Assembly (NCBI GenBank): GCA_944739405.2
Contig: OX123185.2
Coordinates: 9,049,840 to 9,113,839, forward strand
Direction: 5' to 3'
Source of the DNA: Euclidia mi
Taxonomy: Eukaryota; Arthropoda; Insecta; Lepidoptera; Erebidae
DNA length: 64,000 bases
Numbering within the stretch: the first letter of the stretch is position 1; each line of letters starts with the position of its first letter. A program made the position numbers and the translations under genes. Below the pieces are notes generated by a model that saw nothing but the letters and a program-made list of their open reading frames with translations, ran no database searches and had not been told where the DNA came from. This document shows, in pieces, positions 1 to 11,250 of the stretch.

Positions 1-60
1 AAGATTGGCGCGATAACATGGAATGATACATACATACTAATAAAGGAGACGAAAACAAGA

Positions 61-801
61 CTATTTACGCGACACGGTTTTGGTGTTGCCGGTTGCTTCA
101 GGAACACTGGTGTTCGGAGCTCCACTTCCACTGCTTGCCGCTTTCGGGAACTTCTTGATGAGCCCGCAGAGGTCATCCTCGGCAACAAGCTTGTGGCGGC
201 TTCCGTCTGGTGCTTTCACTACAATGTAGCCGTCCTGAGTCCAGCAAGATCTCATGCCAAAGTGCTCCCGGGCCTTCCCGAATACAGCCTGTCGCGTCCG
301 GGTCAGGAACTCTTTTATCGAGGTGGTGGAACCCTTTAGGGAGGTCTTGGCACGCCAAACAGCAGACCTGACATCCACTCCGGTAAACCATACCAGTATT
401 GGCCGCTTGCTGTTCTTTTTCGGTGCGCCAATTCTATAGCACCTTCCTATATGTGAGGCAGAGATGTCCTTCAGGCCAAGCTTATTTTGTATGATGTCAA
501 GGATAGACTCTGGACAATTCTCTTTGTCGGCTTCTGGCACGCCTAAGAAAATGAGTGACTTACGTCTGCGATGTGTCTCAACAGAATCTAGTTGCTTGTG
601 GCATTCACTAATTTGCTGGCGTAGTACTCCAAGTATACTGAAGACAAGCTCCCGGAAAGTGCGGAATTCCTCAGCGACTCTTGCTACGGTGTCCTTGGCT
701 GGGTTCCCACTGGCTAACTGAGCTTCGAGGGCTGCCATCCTACTTGCAAAGTTCACTTCCAGGCTTTTCTGTGCCGACTCGATATCTTGCAGCTGAGACA
801 T
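61..801 (-). CDS. LINE ORF1-type protein (coiled coil plus RRM-like domain), intact
   Basis: An uninterrupted 246-residue frame with ATG at the high-coordinate end and TAG at 61. The first ~90 residues are charged and heptad-like (coiled coil expected). Residues ~80-165 carry an RRM-like block (RKSLIFLGVPEA, then GRCYRIGAPKK and KRPILVWFTG). The C-terminal part has FLTRTRQAVFGKAREHFG followed by WTQDGYIVVKAPDG, the order seen in L1-type ORF1 proteins and their insect relatives. The family binds RNA and packages the element transcript as a trimer. An ORF2 would lie beyond the left window edge and cannot be seen. The frame is more GC-rich than its surroundings and has no stops or frameshifts, so this copy is either recent or under selection. 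A baculovirus FP25K-like relative shares the same fold and cannot be excluded; a retroelement origin is more likely. Confidence 0.78.
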   Translation of the reverse strand: MSQLQDIESAQKSLEVNFASRMAALEAQLASGNPAKDTVARVAEEFRTFRELVFSILGVLRQQISECHKQLDSVETHRRRKSLIFLGVPEADKENCPESILDIIQNKLGLKDISASHIGRCYRIGAPKKNSKRPILVWFTGVDVRSAVWRAKTSLKGSTTSIKEFLTRTRQAVFGKAREHFGMRSCWTQDGYIVVKAPDGSRHKLVAEDDLCGLIKKFPKAASSGSGAPNTSVPEATGNTKTVSRK

Positions 802-984
802 AGTGATATATAGATGTGGATGCTGTGTGTTGTATGTGCAGGTGTTATACTGGCAGGTGGCAAGTATTTTATCACTTACAGTTAAGTGTCATTAACACAA
901 CCCTGATTGTAACTGTACTTTAGTTATTGTTAAAACAAACTTTGATCACTTATAATGAATATTTACAAATTATTTAAATAAAAT

Positions 985-1185
985 TTTATTTTTTAACTAT
1001 GAAAAGATGTGTCAACTTTTTTAACGCCTACCGCCGAAAAAGGCCTATAGCCTTCCGGAATAACTGGGCTATCGTATACAAAAAGACTTTTTCAGATCCG
1101 ACCCAGTTTCTGAGATTAGCGCGTTCAAACAAACAAACAAACAAACTCTTCCGCTTTATTATATTAGTAAAGATACTTTAATATT
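985..1185 (+). repeat. Unclassified dispersed repeat with a (CAAA)n run
   Basis: A stretch with 'gatccgacccagtttctgag' followed by five CAAA units and 'tattatattagtaaagatac'. I recall this combination recurring in moth genomes near the ends of non-autonomous elements, but there is no second copy in the window, so the call is recall only. No coding capacity. Confidence 0.35.
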
Positions 1186-2369
1186 TTTTTTATTGTTGAT
1201 ACAAATCTCCTTTATTGGGCGGATACTTCCATAGTTGTCGTTTATATAACTGCAAAAAGTATTAACACATACAAATTAATTAGTAATGACCAAGTTATCC
1301 GGTATCTGCAAAGAGATTGGATGCTTCAGTTATTCTTCTGTGGGTATCTGTGACGTTTCGCTAGATCGGCCAATATGGCGACTGTGATTTGTCTGTCAGA
1401 ACCATTAGAATTTAACAAAATACTCGACAATCCAAATTTTGCGGATATATTTTGTCGACTCGATATCTTTATTTTTTAACGTTTTATTATTCAGGTAAGG
1501 TTTCGATGTACTCCTTGACGAAATAATTATTATAATAAGATTTGACACTGCGATAGCAGCGCAGTCCGTCGGTTCCAATGTGAAACATTCTAAACCACAA
1601 CTACTTACAAATTAAAAATTAAGTAAAAAAACATTTTGCAGTGGACTAAATTGTGAATCTTAACCATTCTCAAGTCCCCTTGAACACACACAAAAAATTT
1701 CATCAAGATCGGTGCAGTCGTTTAGGAGGAGTTCAGTGACATACACACGCACACAAGAAATATATATATAAAGATTTTACCTGTTTCTCTGTTTGTCTGC
1801 CGCTCAGCTGCGGTCGGTGTGACAACGGCTTAAATAGGTTTATACTTAGGGTACATAAAATTACTCTATTACGAACTCATGTTTATAAAGTTCACAAACA
1901 AGGCAGTTTATGAAAACAATCAAGAAGTTACAAGCCATGTTCGGATTTTTACAGCCCATTAGCTTTACAAATATTTAGGACTATTCTATTTCCATAAAAA
2001 ATTATATAACGGTACAATCTGTAGGTATAAAAGTTTTATAGATATTTAATAGGTTGATATTATACCTTTATTTTATTATAGAAAAGAAGCTAAGTATAAG
2101 TGTATGAGAATTCCATTATGTCAATAACTATATCTTAAGTTTGTAGTACGAGACGGGAAATATTCGCGTCTATAATTCCCACACACTATTTCAACATTCG
2201 TCTCGTAACTATCAGAAACCCTTGATATATACAATAGATTTTCGATAAAACATATTTACACATCGTTGAAAAGTAAGTCCTAGAATTAATATAGTGCCAA
2301 TGATTATAAAATGGTGCATAGGGTTCCCACCAAGAACTTAGGGTCCCAAGCCAACCTCACCTGCAAGTG
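1186..2369. other. AT-rich intergenic DNA without a supported gene
   Basis: No ORF above background. Bases ~1680-1775 ('atcaagatcggtgcagtcg' leading into 'atatatatataaag') resemble the subterminal part of lepidopteran non-autonomous Helitrons on the minus strand, but neither end can be defined. Confidence 0.4.
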
Positions 2370-2545
2370 GTGCACCTGCCGATCAACGGACGAGGCTCTG
2401 GCAAACAAAATGTCCCAATAAGCGGCAATAGGCTCGCCACCTATTACGTGGGATGAAAACACTGGCGAAAAGTGGGCGTTTAATATGCCTCTGCCTACCC
2501 CTTCGGGGAAACAGGCGTGAGTCTATGTATGTATGTATGTATGAT
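2370..2545 (+). repeat. SINE B, 5'-truncated 3' part, with (TATG)n tail
   Basis: Contains the SINE B body 'aataggctcgccacctatta' and the 3' end 'cctaccccttcgggg...caggcgtgagtcta', followed by a TATG microsatellite (2522-2542). Full copies with target duplications occur at 40378-40646 and 49788-50044; the tRNA-like head is missing here. Confidence 0.7.
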
Positions 2546-2886
2546 TATAAAATGATACTTTACATTATTATGTATATAAGTATCCATGTAAATGTATGTT
2601 TTTAGTGCGACTTCGTTCGCCTACGGATCGATTAAAGTAGGATAGTGTAAATTACAAGCAAACTACACTTCTTGTTTCGGGGTATCATTAATTCGAAACA
2701 CTAATCGTAAATAGAATAAGCTATTAGACAAATATAATGTACAGCAAAGGTATTAAAAATAAAGATCTCTTCTGAGTTAGTCAAGTCGTATAATACATAA
2801 CTAATAAAGTTAGCAAAGTGGCTATCACATTCATTTCGACGGATGTACTCATAGTTTTCCGAGAGATGTGCCATTAAGAGCCGAAA

Positions 2887-3122
2887 AGGCCTTGCCACAC
2901 GATACAATTTTACCACTGATCAAATTTTCAATCGAATTGGCTTGGCCCGTCTACACGATACAATCAAATCACTGATTTGCATTCCGTCCACCCGATTGGT
3001 TAAAATCTGGTGAAACCGCCCACCCGATGAACTTGAGTTAGACGACTGGCGTCTACACGTCACGATTTCATCAAGTGATTTAGTCAAGTTGGACGTAAAA
3101 TTGTGCCGTGTGGCAAGGCCTT
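2887..3122. mobile_element. MITE with ~28-bp terminal inverted repeats
   Basis: The left end AAGGCCTTGCCACACG (then ATACAATTTTAC) is matched by the inverse of the right end, with two mismatches over ~28 bases. Subterminal motifs 'gtctacacg' and 'aagtgattt' recur inside. Length ~236 bp and no ORF, so non-autonomous. I could not define a convincing target duplication and do not assign a superfamily. Confidence 0.7.
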
Positions 3123-5400
3123 AAGGCAATTAGCCAATTTCGGAGAGTTTTCTCATCCGGGCACATATTGCAAACATCATCCCCAGCGTACAAGACTGTT
3201 AATAATGTACATGTACGGCAGAGGGTTAACTCGCAGATACACTCTACATTCACCGGGGGAAAAAACACCGAACACACACATACAGAAATATACAACAACA
3301 CTGCTCACCAACACATACATATTTAGCACACCACAAAATCAACACACGTTACTAATTCAAACATACAAACCGCGTTAGTGTGAGTGCCGAGGCATATGAT
3401 AGCTATGTCCAATCTTTTGCGTCAAACAGTTTCTTGATTACAGAGCCGCCGAATAGAGGAAAGCAGACACTTTCATTGTGTAACAAACTCTCATTTTTAT
3501 TATTACTGGGGCGCCATTTAATTTTCTTCGCCTCAGTTCGGATGTTTTAAGTGTCATAGCAGTTTTATGCTCGGACCGCTCCAAACATCAGCGTTAACTT
3601 TTATTTGGAGGTTTGTTTGGTGATTGTGGCGGTGAATTTTGCTCTTAGTAGCATTTTTTTTACAATTGACAATTACGCAACATTTTTGATGTTTAATATT
3701 TGAAGGGATCTCGCGATCTGGTGGTATTATGTCGGTATGCAACGTAATGGGATATGGCAAATATAATAAAAAGGAATTGTGGTGTTTCAGTTTAAAATTT
3801 AAAGTTATGCAACATTTGAAACCTTTTGCAATTATTACGCATACACAGATAGATATAACAACAGACATTTTTACTAATTGCGCGATTAAGACCAATCGAA
3901 TAAAAAATCGTATGCATGTATGTGTTAAGACTTATTAAGTTATTACGCACTGAACTCATACCAATTTAATTATACTTTGAATGTATCAAAATTTCAATTC
4001 AATACCAACGTTTTGCATCTGACAGAGCCAAACCGTCGGAACGTGCTAAATCAATTAATTACCCAGGACATTCAGCAGATTAATCTTAGGCAGCACTTAA
4101 GAGGATGTCAGGCTGAGTGCATTAAATGTCACGGGCATTCGGTCCGGGCGGTCAGACACCATAAGTAGGCCACTACTACAATGAATCCTCGTGGCGACTC
4201 AGACAAAAGCCCAAAGACTTTTGATCCTCCTTGAAAAATGAAAACGGAATAAATACGAAGCACAATAGACGTTATCACTGCGGAGTATTATATCTTAAAT
4301 ACTATTAGGTTAAATGTTGGCTAGGGGAAGTTAAGGCGATTTGGTTTGTAAAGGGAAATATACAATCTTATTACAGTATTGTTTCCTAAGGCAAATCAAA
4401 ACGTTGTTTGTTAAAATTAAGACGTTTTATTGCGGGTGTGTTTCTTTAGACCAAACTGAATCTTTCCGAGTACAAAAAGATAAGTCACTTTTGTTTTTAG
4501 ATTTTATAGACTCAGCTGTATTTCAGAGGTTAGCAGTACAACCCTAACATTATCCTTATCGCGTCATTCAATACAAAATAGCTTTCATGTCAAGTGCGGT
4601 GCATCCATTCCCTTACGTCACAAAAAGTATTGATGTTTGTTTGGTTTAAATTGAAACATATGAAGTGTCCTGTTTCAATATTTGCACAGGCCCCTACTAT
4701 ACAAGCCTATTTGCAATGCAGGAGGTATTCAAAACAAAATAAGAATAACAAAAAAGAAAACATTTAATAGGATATTATTTTGATAGCGCTGTATTCAAGT
4801 AGTTTACATCATTACGACACGTATACATAATATTTTTTTTAATTATTATAAAATGTTCAGACAATCCTTTGTAAATATAATACGTTCGCCATTCTCTTAA
4901 TATTTGGTTCTAATATAAATAATCTCCAAATTAGACCTTACCATAATATTGGAACACAAATAACAGAATAATAAACATTATATTTTATTGCGATTTTCTA
5001 CTAGCTACAAGGATTTCTTTTATTTCTTCTTTCATCAGCAATAACACATGAATATATAGAATATAACGGGTCTTAGCATTTTTTTATAAAAGTAATCATA
5101 ACAAGGCTTCATATAAAATGTTGGACTTTTGCCAGAATGTTCTAGAAGCCGTATTCCAGGATAAATGCTAGTTTATGATCTGCAATGATGACATGTCATA
5201 TGTGTGGTAATACCAGAGAGGTTGGACTACGTTTAGACTAGAGAGAACATGTTCGCTATATTTCCTTATACCGAACGTGCAACATGTAATGTCAGTTGGT
5301 CTTAGTTGGTTAATCATAACGTCAAATTACGCGTCTCATTTAAAGAGGCATAGACTCCTTACAGACTCATATCTTTGACTGCATTTTTTAAATAGCCGTG
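3123..5400. other. Intergenic DNA without a supported feature
   Basis: Only short unsupported ORFs, none with recognisable motifs. A 63-codon frame at 3977-4168 has two Cys residues and His but no family I recognise; it is left unannotated. Confidence 0.5.
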
Positions 5401-5440
5401 CTGTCAAATCTCATCGCTAAGGAGTGATGGGATTTGACAG
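5401..5440. repeat. Short hairpin (15-bp arms)
   Basis: CTGTCAAATCTCATC is followed after eight bases by a near-perfect inverted copy ending ATTTGACAG. Too short for a pre-miRNA; probably a MITE relic or local inverted duplication. Confidence 0.55.
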
Positions 5441-5504
5441 TGAAAGGAGATATCGATGTTTTTTGAATGAGGGATAATTACGGAAACAAACTAACGGACA
5501 TATA

Positions 5505-5575
5505 TGTAAAACTGGATCGAACCCGCAAGCTTCGGCGTGGCAGTCGGTTACACTCACGCCAACTGGGTTGTCAAA
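5505..5575 (-). repeat. SINE C tRNA-like head, fragment
   Basis: Read on the minus strand, 'cagttggcgtgagtgtaacc' and 'cgactgccacgcc' are followed by a box-B-like 'gggttcgatcc'. This matches the head of the more complete SINE C at 50245-50388. Confidence 0.6.
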
Positions 5576-6650
5576 GTATAGCACTTCAGCAGTTCACTGC
5601 TGTACTAATAGGTGCATAAAGGCGAATCATTTGTGCTGGCGGATCACAAATCGGAATACCTACCACTCTAAAAATATCGAGCAGTGTCCAACGTAAGCGA
5701 TAGCAAGCAACGTGGTATGCGACGCAAACAAATTGCCAAAGCCTGCCGCATTAGCCAAGTCAGTTAGTAGTAGTAGGTAGTGTCAGTTTCTTAGTACTGT
5801 CTGTCTGGCAAGTCTTTGCAAAGCACTGTCAGGCGTCGACAGCAAAAACAATTTCAATATTTTAGTTGTTTACTTTTACGGCTTAAATATATCGACACAT
5901 ACTTAAGTTAGACATTTGACCAAAAATATTTATCGATAAATCATTACTGTTACGAACAACACTCGGTGTCCTAACTCTATGTTTTATCGACAATAAAGAA
6001 AACATAAAATGTTTATTTCTTATTTGAAAAATAAAACAAAATAATTAGTAGCTAATACATATTTATAATTCACATATCATTTGATATTTTATAAAATTAC
6101 TATCTATTGAGATAATAATGATATTAAAATAAATTTTCAGAGAATGCTAAAGAGAAGATTATCGCCGAACTTTGACTGCAAGAATGTTCGCGTAGTAGTT
6201 TAAACAGCCACCTCGCTGTTCAAAGTGCGTCGAGTATTGTAAGTTCGATCCATAGTTCCACAGACAGTGCTTTGTGTGATACACAAATAGTTGATTGGCA
6301 TCTGGCTGTTCTTTGTGTTCGCTGGTATTTGTAAAGTCGCCTGCAATACGCGATGCATGTCAAGGGTGCAATGGCCATAGCAAAAGAGTTTAGTGGCGTC
6401 AGCTTTGCTATTGTGTCGTATGCCTATGTCGTATTGTACAGTACCTGCATAGCATATAATACCGTTATGCTTTGATATGATATTATACAAAGTAAAAGTA
6501 AGAGATAGTGGTAAAGTAACCATCAATTGAAGATTTACTAGATAATAATTATGTAGTCTATAAATAATGCTAGTTTTTATTCAGATTTTCAGATTCATAA
6601 TATTTTTAAAGCTAGTATCCTATTAAAATAATGCAGTGAAATTTATTAGT
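5576..6650. other. Intergenic DNA, possible old SINE remnant
   Basis: AT-rich. A 108-codon frame on the minus strand (6200-6526) has no recognisable motif; the plus-strand text there ('gtaagttcgatccatagttc' and what follows) looks more like a decayed tRNA-headed SINE. Nothing else is supported. Confidence 0.35.
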
Positions 6651-6651
6651 G

Positions 6652-6718
6652 GCTTGCCTCACCTGTTGGTCTGGTAGTTATTGATCCTGACAAAGCTGAA
6701 AGTCGTGTGTTCGAATCC
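6652..6718 (+). repeat. tRNA-like SINE head, isolated
   Basis: 'ttggtctggtagttattgat' resembles a box A region and 'gtgttcgaatcc' a box B, separated by tRNA-like spacing. It abuts the LINE 3' end that follows in the opposite orientation. Confidence 0.45.
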
Positions 6719-7020
6719 TATACATACTTATATAGACTCACGCCTGTATTCTGAAGGGGTAGGCAGAGACTGCGGAACGTCATTTGCAACGATCCTAACA
6801 TAATATCTCTCTTGCTTCATTCACTCCCACCAAGTTTCTCATGCATGCTCTTCTGTTCAGGGTACTTCTGACCTGTCCTTTTTTAGGATATCTTCAACAG
6901 GTCAGAAAACGTCCGTCTGGGTCTTTCCTCGTCCTGTCCCATTCACACTTGCCTTACCTTGATATTTTTTTGTCAGATTTTCGTCATCCATCCTCTCCAT
7001 GTGCCCAAACCATTTTAACA
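6713..7020 (-). pseudogene. LINE 3' end: C-terminal RT remnant plus 3' UTR ending as SINE B does
   Basis: On the minus strand 'KWFGHMERMDD' is readable from ~7015, typical of the C-terminal tail of many insect non-LTR reverse transcriptases. A frameshift follows, after which 'RPRRTFSDLLKIS' appears in another frame. The 3' UTR then ends with 'ctgcctaccccttc' and 'caggcgtgagtctat', the same terminal block as SINE B. It is 5'-truncated and cannot make protein. The shared 3' end suggests that this LINE family is (or was) the reverse-transcriptase donor for SINE B; the clade is not assigned. Confidence 0.6.
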
Positions 7021-8640
7021 TGCACTTCTCGATGCTTGCCACTACACATTTTTTCGATTCTCAACCAGGATAAATCTTTGTGAGCTGAACACGATTATTT
7101 GTTCGATTGTGTGTGGGTGTGATTCATCTATCATTATTTCATATCGACTGGTAATTTATACACTCTCATGTTTGAAATAACTTAGATATATATTTTTTGC
7201 AGCGCTACAGAGTATAAAACAGAAGCATACGGTAAGTAAATAAAAGTAAAATCCTCAAGAAAACGAGATATGTCATAGGTACCTATTATCACTTCACAGT
7301 TGATATATATATTTAAGAATATATAAGTTATTTTATCAGTAATCTTTTGCTACAGCACAAGCTAAGCTTAGTTCGGTATCACATGACCGTGTGTGAGTAG
7401 TCCTAGGATGGTATGATAGTGATGGTACTACCCGTAATCCTGCATGTTCCTATGAACGTAAGCGTCGGCTGGCGAGGACAGAGGTGTCGTAATCTAATAA
7501 TCCTATCGGTTCACTCCGCCCGCTCTATGGCTTCCGTATAGAATAACCGTGTTTAATCTGTTTCTACTATTTTGGACTGTTTATATTGTGTAATCGTTTC
7601 CTTTTTTTATAGAACGAGCCGATGTTAGCATTTTCATAGCAGTAACATCAAAATCAGTAAATTTTTCAATCAGATTTTGCTATATTTTTCCCAAGGGTGA
7701 AATAATAAGAAACATTTTCCTCAGTATTATAATTATTTCATGAAATATATGTGTGGTTCTCCAAATTCCATGTTGTGTGATCCTTAAATCCTTGCTTCTA
7801 GTCTAGTTTATTTGTATTCGTTGATTGAATGTTTAAGGAACCTATTTATATCTCCTTGGGTGGACGCGAATGTTACCTAAGCATTTATTATAATTAAACT
7901 ACAGTTTACGGATTTTATCACGTTATATTTTTGTTCTAAAGACAATATTTGTTTGACTTAGTTATTACTTTTACGCTATTTATGATTTATACCAAGTGCA
8001 GAGCTTGTCTTAAATATAATCATATTTGTAATTTACTATTAAAACTCTCTTTCATAAAACATGTTTGACAAAACTTATCGACATATTCATCATTCTACTT
8101 AAAATGCTACAAATAACCTCTCAAAATAGGTAACTGTAGTATAACAATTAAAGCTACACAAATACCAACAATACACAAAAGGTTTCAACAACAAAATAAC
8201 AAGATGTACTCAGAACAGAACCTATTCACACAGACGAACTCATTAATAAACATTTAGTCCCAACAAATTTACTATTGTATGGAGCCACAAAATCTGACAA
8301 CACTTCCATCTTTTTTTTGTTTCAATAGATTTTGCATGAAGCTTCGCCCCCGTGATATGTCTATGAAAAATACTATTTGTAAAACCAGATAACATATGTG
8401 TGCCAAATTTCATATAAACTTTCACCGTCTATTTCAATCAATTACCTTTAAAAAAGCAATGCGACGTTGTTGCCAACTAATCTTCAATCAGGAAACGGAT
8501 TCGATATCGTTGACATGTGGTTTCCAACCGTTTTCACAATTTCATCAAAATTGGTTTAGATGTGATGGCGTAACGGCCATACAAACCTTTGTATAAATAT
8601 AAAAGTTGCATCTCGCCCATAGCTTTAGGTACCTGTGTAT
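7021..8640. other. Intergenic DNA without a supported gene
   Basis: AT-rich, no meaningful ORF. Around 8300-8600 the phrases 'tgccaaatttcatataaact' and 'catcaaaattggttta' look like relics of lepidopteran non-autonomous DNA elements, too decayed to delimit. Confidence 0.4.
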
Positions 8641-8649
8641 TATACCACT

Positions 8650-8752
8650 TAAATTAGTAGAATCCTATATTTTACTTCAAAGTATAATTTCTACTAATTT
8701 AATATGTATAGATAGTTAATTATGTACCTAAGCATACAAACTATCTATACAC
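8650..8752. repeat. Two adjacent short hairpins
   Basis: 'aaattagtagaa' pairs with 'ttctactaattt' (8651-8700), and 'tgtatagatagtt' pairs with 'aactatctataca' (8704-8752). Possibly two relic MITE ends or one folded element. No ORF. Confidence 0.5.
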
Positions 8753-8769
8753 ATATGAAATTATACATT

Positions 8770-8945
8770 ATAAAATGACGTCCCTGCAGCATACTGTCTG
8801 TATGTATGAAAGCGATAAACTCAAAAATTACTGACCTCGGACTGGTACGATTTTCACCAATAAAAAGGGTGATGCTTCAAGAAGTTTAAGTATATAATTT
8901 ACACGGCAGGAGCCGCGGGCGAAGTCTTTATATTATAAAAGCAAA
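8770..8945. repeat. Possible Helitron-like fragment
   Basis: 'ggagccgcgggcgaagtc' close to 'ttatattataaaag' resembles the terminal parts of lepidopteran Helitrons, but no TC start or CTRR end can be placed. Weak call. Confidence 0.3.
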
Positions 8946-9296
8946 ATTTCATTCAAATTTGTCAAGTCTTGCCTGGTTGAAAACCAAGCAACTAAACTTA
9001 CTAAACTGACCTTAAGGAATTGTAAATTTATGTTTTCCACAATATTAGTTTCTAAAATATGCGATATATTTCCAGACCTTATATTGCAGTGTATCTTTAC
9101 TAAAAACTCTAATAAACTGATACGGCAAAGTGTTCAAGTATTTTCTTGCATTTCCCGAATCTGACTGCGCCACTTCAACTGGTTAATTGAATGAAGTTTA
9201 ACTAGCTGTACACGTATAATCACTTATGTCTGGTTGTGACTATAATTAATAATTTTCATTTTATTTCATTTCAAGTCAAAGTCATAGATATCACAA

Positions 9297-9706
9297 TCAT
9301 CATCGCCCTAGCGTATTCCAGTTGCATCCAAGACTTACACGCCTTGAAGCCCAGGGTCCGCTTACTGGTCTAATCAGATAGGACAGAATTTCAACTTTTC
9401 CACAGAGCGACTGCCGTCTGACCTCCGTAACCCAAAGGGATAGCGATATTCCATGGTTTAGACCAGTATTAGTTTATTTGAGGGTACTGACTCCCCGTAA
9501 CGTCAGTCAAAGATCTTCATGACAACCGGGACCGACGGTAAACCGTAGAGCGCGTTAAAACGCGCTCTACGAGGCACGGGTCAACTGATAATTAATAATT
9601 GAATACGCACTTAACTTCGAAAAGTCATTGGTGCGCGCCGTGGATTCGAACCCGATACCCTCTGCACGGCAGTCCGTTGGTATCACCACTAGGATATCAC
9701 TGCCTC
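9297..9706 (-). repeat. SINE A (tRNA-derived), near full length
   Basis: On the minus strand: tRNA-like head with box B 'gggttcgaatcc' near 9650, the 39-nt central domain near 9535-9580, and a 3' body matching the copy at 31725-32099. The central domain is disrupted by a 26-nt palindrome. A short TCACAAT motif near both ends may be the target duplication. Confidence 0.8.
9545..9570. repeat. Perfect 12-bp palindrome inside SINE A
   Basis: GTAGAGCGCGTT, two A bases, then its exact inverse. The other SINE A copies at this place read through without the inverted arm, so the palindrome arose in this copy. Confidence 0.8.
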
Positions 9707-9826
9707 TAAAAACTCACAATATGATCAAATAAATAATGCCACAATATGTCAAGTTCTCCTAAGGAATATAGGTACTAATGTAGCCCGACACTTATTTTTC
9801 TTTGCATTGATTTATTTGTGAAGGAA

Positions 9827-9862
9827 ACAAAGAATAGATTTGAAAATCTATTTCTTTGTTCA
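9827..9862. repeat. Short hairpin (~16-bp arms)
   Basis: 'aacaaagaatagattt' is followed by a near-complete inverse 'aaatctatttctttgtt', with a one-base bulge. Function unknown. Confidence 0.55.
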
Positions 9863-9984
9863 CTGATATAATAAAGCTTATAAAAAGTAATCAGGTACAA
9901 CAAATATTACTTCCAAGGATTGTACACATTGGCTGTACCCTACGGCCTCTTGAGATTTGAAACATAGTTTACAATATAAGGAAT

Positions 9985-10165
9985 ATTATTGACGTGACAA
10001 CGTCTTATAAATTGGTTTGCCGGGTGACACTTCAAGAAACTGCGTTACGCTCCGCTCACGTTATGCGCTCACAATGAGTGCGAGTGAGAGGCACGCGTCC
10101 CGCCTAAGAGCGAGAGAGACAGACATAAAAAGTGAAAGGCACGCGTCTTTCATCCTTCTTCCTAC
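9985..10165 (+). repeat. Possible dispersed repeat, GC-richer than its surroundings
   Basis: 'gacgtgacaacgtcttataa' and 'gagtgcgagtgagaggcacg' are phrases I recall as recurrent in moth genomes. There is no second copy in the window and no definable ends. A 68-codon frame here is not considered real. Confidence 0.3.
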
Positions 10166-10379
10166 TATACGAATGAATATTCACATTAAAATTATTTTAC
10201 CACTCAAAGTCGTTGTCACGTAAAACTTTCGCCCGTATACCGACTTTACAGGCAACCAATTTTTTTTTTGACGGCAAATATGTATTATGTGTGTAGGCGT
10301 TGAAAGCGTGTATGTCTTGGAGTATAAAATAACTGGCGATATAATATGAGGACGATATATTCCGATTAACGGCCATTTT

Positions 10380-10507
10380 CAATATTCGAACTATAGATAG
10401 ATCTGTAGATTTTAGATTTGTGTTTGACATATATTGTATGGAGTTTATGTCAAAAACTGTCAAAAACGATTCTTAAATCTACAGATCTATCTATAGTTCC
10501 AATATTG
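10380..10507. mobile_element. MITE, 128 bp, with 32-bp terminal inverted repeats
   Basis: The left end CAATATTCGAACTATAGA (continuing to 10411) is matched by the inverse of the right end with a single C/G mismatch. The centre is only ~64 bp, so the element is nearly a fold-back. Superfamily unassigned. Confidence 0.75.
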
Positions 10508-10527
10508 ACGTAGTAAACTGACTGTGG

Positions 10528-10680
10528 TCTGAACCATGGAATGTAGCTTAGCCTTTGGGTTGCGGAGGTCAGACTGCAGTCGCTCTGTGGAAAAGCTAAA
10601 ATTCATTGGGGGTTAATATTCAACCGCACCCCACGATGCAGCTGGTATAATGCTAGAGGGATGATGACAGCCTTATCAAA
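10528..10680 (+). repeat. SINE A 3' fragment
   Basis: Contains 'accatggaatgtagctt', 'gttgcggaggtcagac' and 'tgtggaaaagctaa', the 3' body of SINE A, and ends with a short 'gatgatg'. The head and central domain are absent. Confidence 0.65.
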
Positions 10681-11038
10681 AAACGTAGTGTTATATTGTC
10701 CCATGTAATGGCTATACGCATCCCAATAAGCTTGGTTCTAACGAGTAGACTCCGGATGACATTAGTGAGGAACTTCACACACCTTTACCAAGAACAATTC
10801 GGATCTCAACTAGCGGAAACAGCTTCCAATTCGGTTAACAATGGGCAAAAAATTTAATTGGTAGTACATAGATGACTTCTTACCCATTAATGGATTTTAA
10901 ACTTTCGCAATTTGTATACATCATACAAAATAAATTAGCGGGTCTTAATCGCGTACAATTAATTTATTTAAGGTATAAATACCTATTTGTTTCCGACGTT
11001 TCGCTCGTCTTGCACCGAGCATGGTCGCGGAGAGACTG

Positions 11039-11074
11039 AGCTATAGCCGACTTATTAATATGTCGGCTATAGCT
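11039..11074. repeat. Hairpin at the left inner junction of the fold-back
   Basis: AGCTATAGCCGAC, a 10-nt loop, then its exact inverse. It lies where the left arm meets the coding fragment. Confidence 0.8.
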
Positions 11075-11211
11075 GAGCATTTGTTGGAGTCTGGACCAAA
11101 CCACTGGATAGAACTGCATCAACCACAAGTCTTATCCACCGATCGTCACTATTACTCCAGGATAGTACGTGAAGCGGTAGTAATCAAGAAATATAACAAT
11201 TTCAATTTCAA
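11075..11211 (+). pseudogene. Penelope-like element, GIY-YIG-region C-terminal fragment
   Basis: The plus-strand frame reads AIAEHLLESGPNHWIELH and then HYYSRIVREAVVIKKYNNFN. This resembles the C-terminal half of the GIY-YIG endonuclease of arthropod PLEs ('AEH...G', a 'W..RI..EA..I' helix). The catalytic GIY-YIG start is absent and the frame runs into the hairpin at 11212, so it is a captured fragment without function. Confidence 0.65.
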
Positions 11212-11250
11212 GCCGATAATCTATATCCATCCTGGATATAGATTATCGGC
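11212..11250. repeat. Perfect 18-bp hairpin at the right inner junction of the fold-back
   Basis: GCCGATAATCTATATCCA, a TCC loop, then its exact inverse, immediately before the right arm. It mirrors the junction hairpin on the left side. Confidence 0.85.

Noticed and set aside
3977..4168. A 63-codon frame with Cys and His residues
   Set aside because: Too short and without a family match; chance cannot be excluded.
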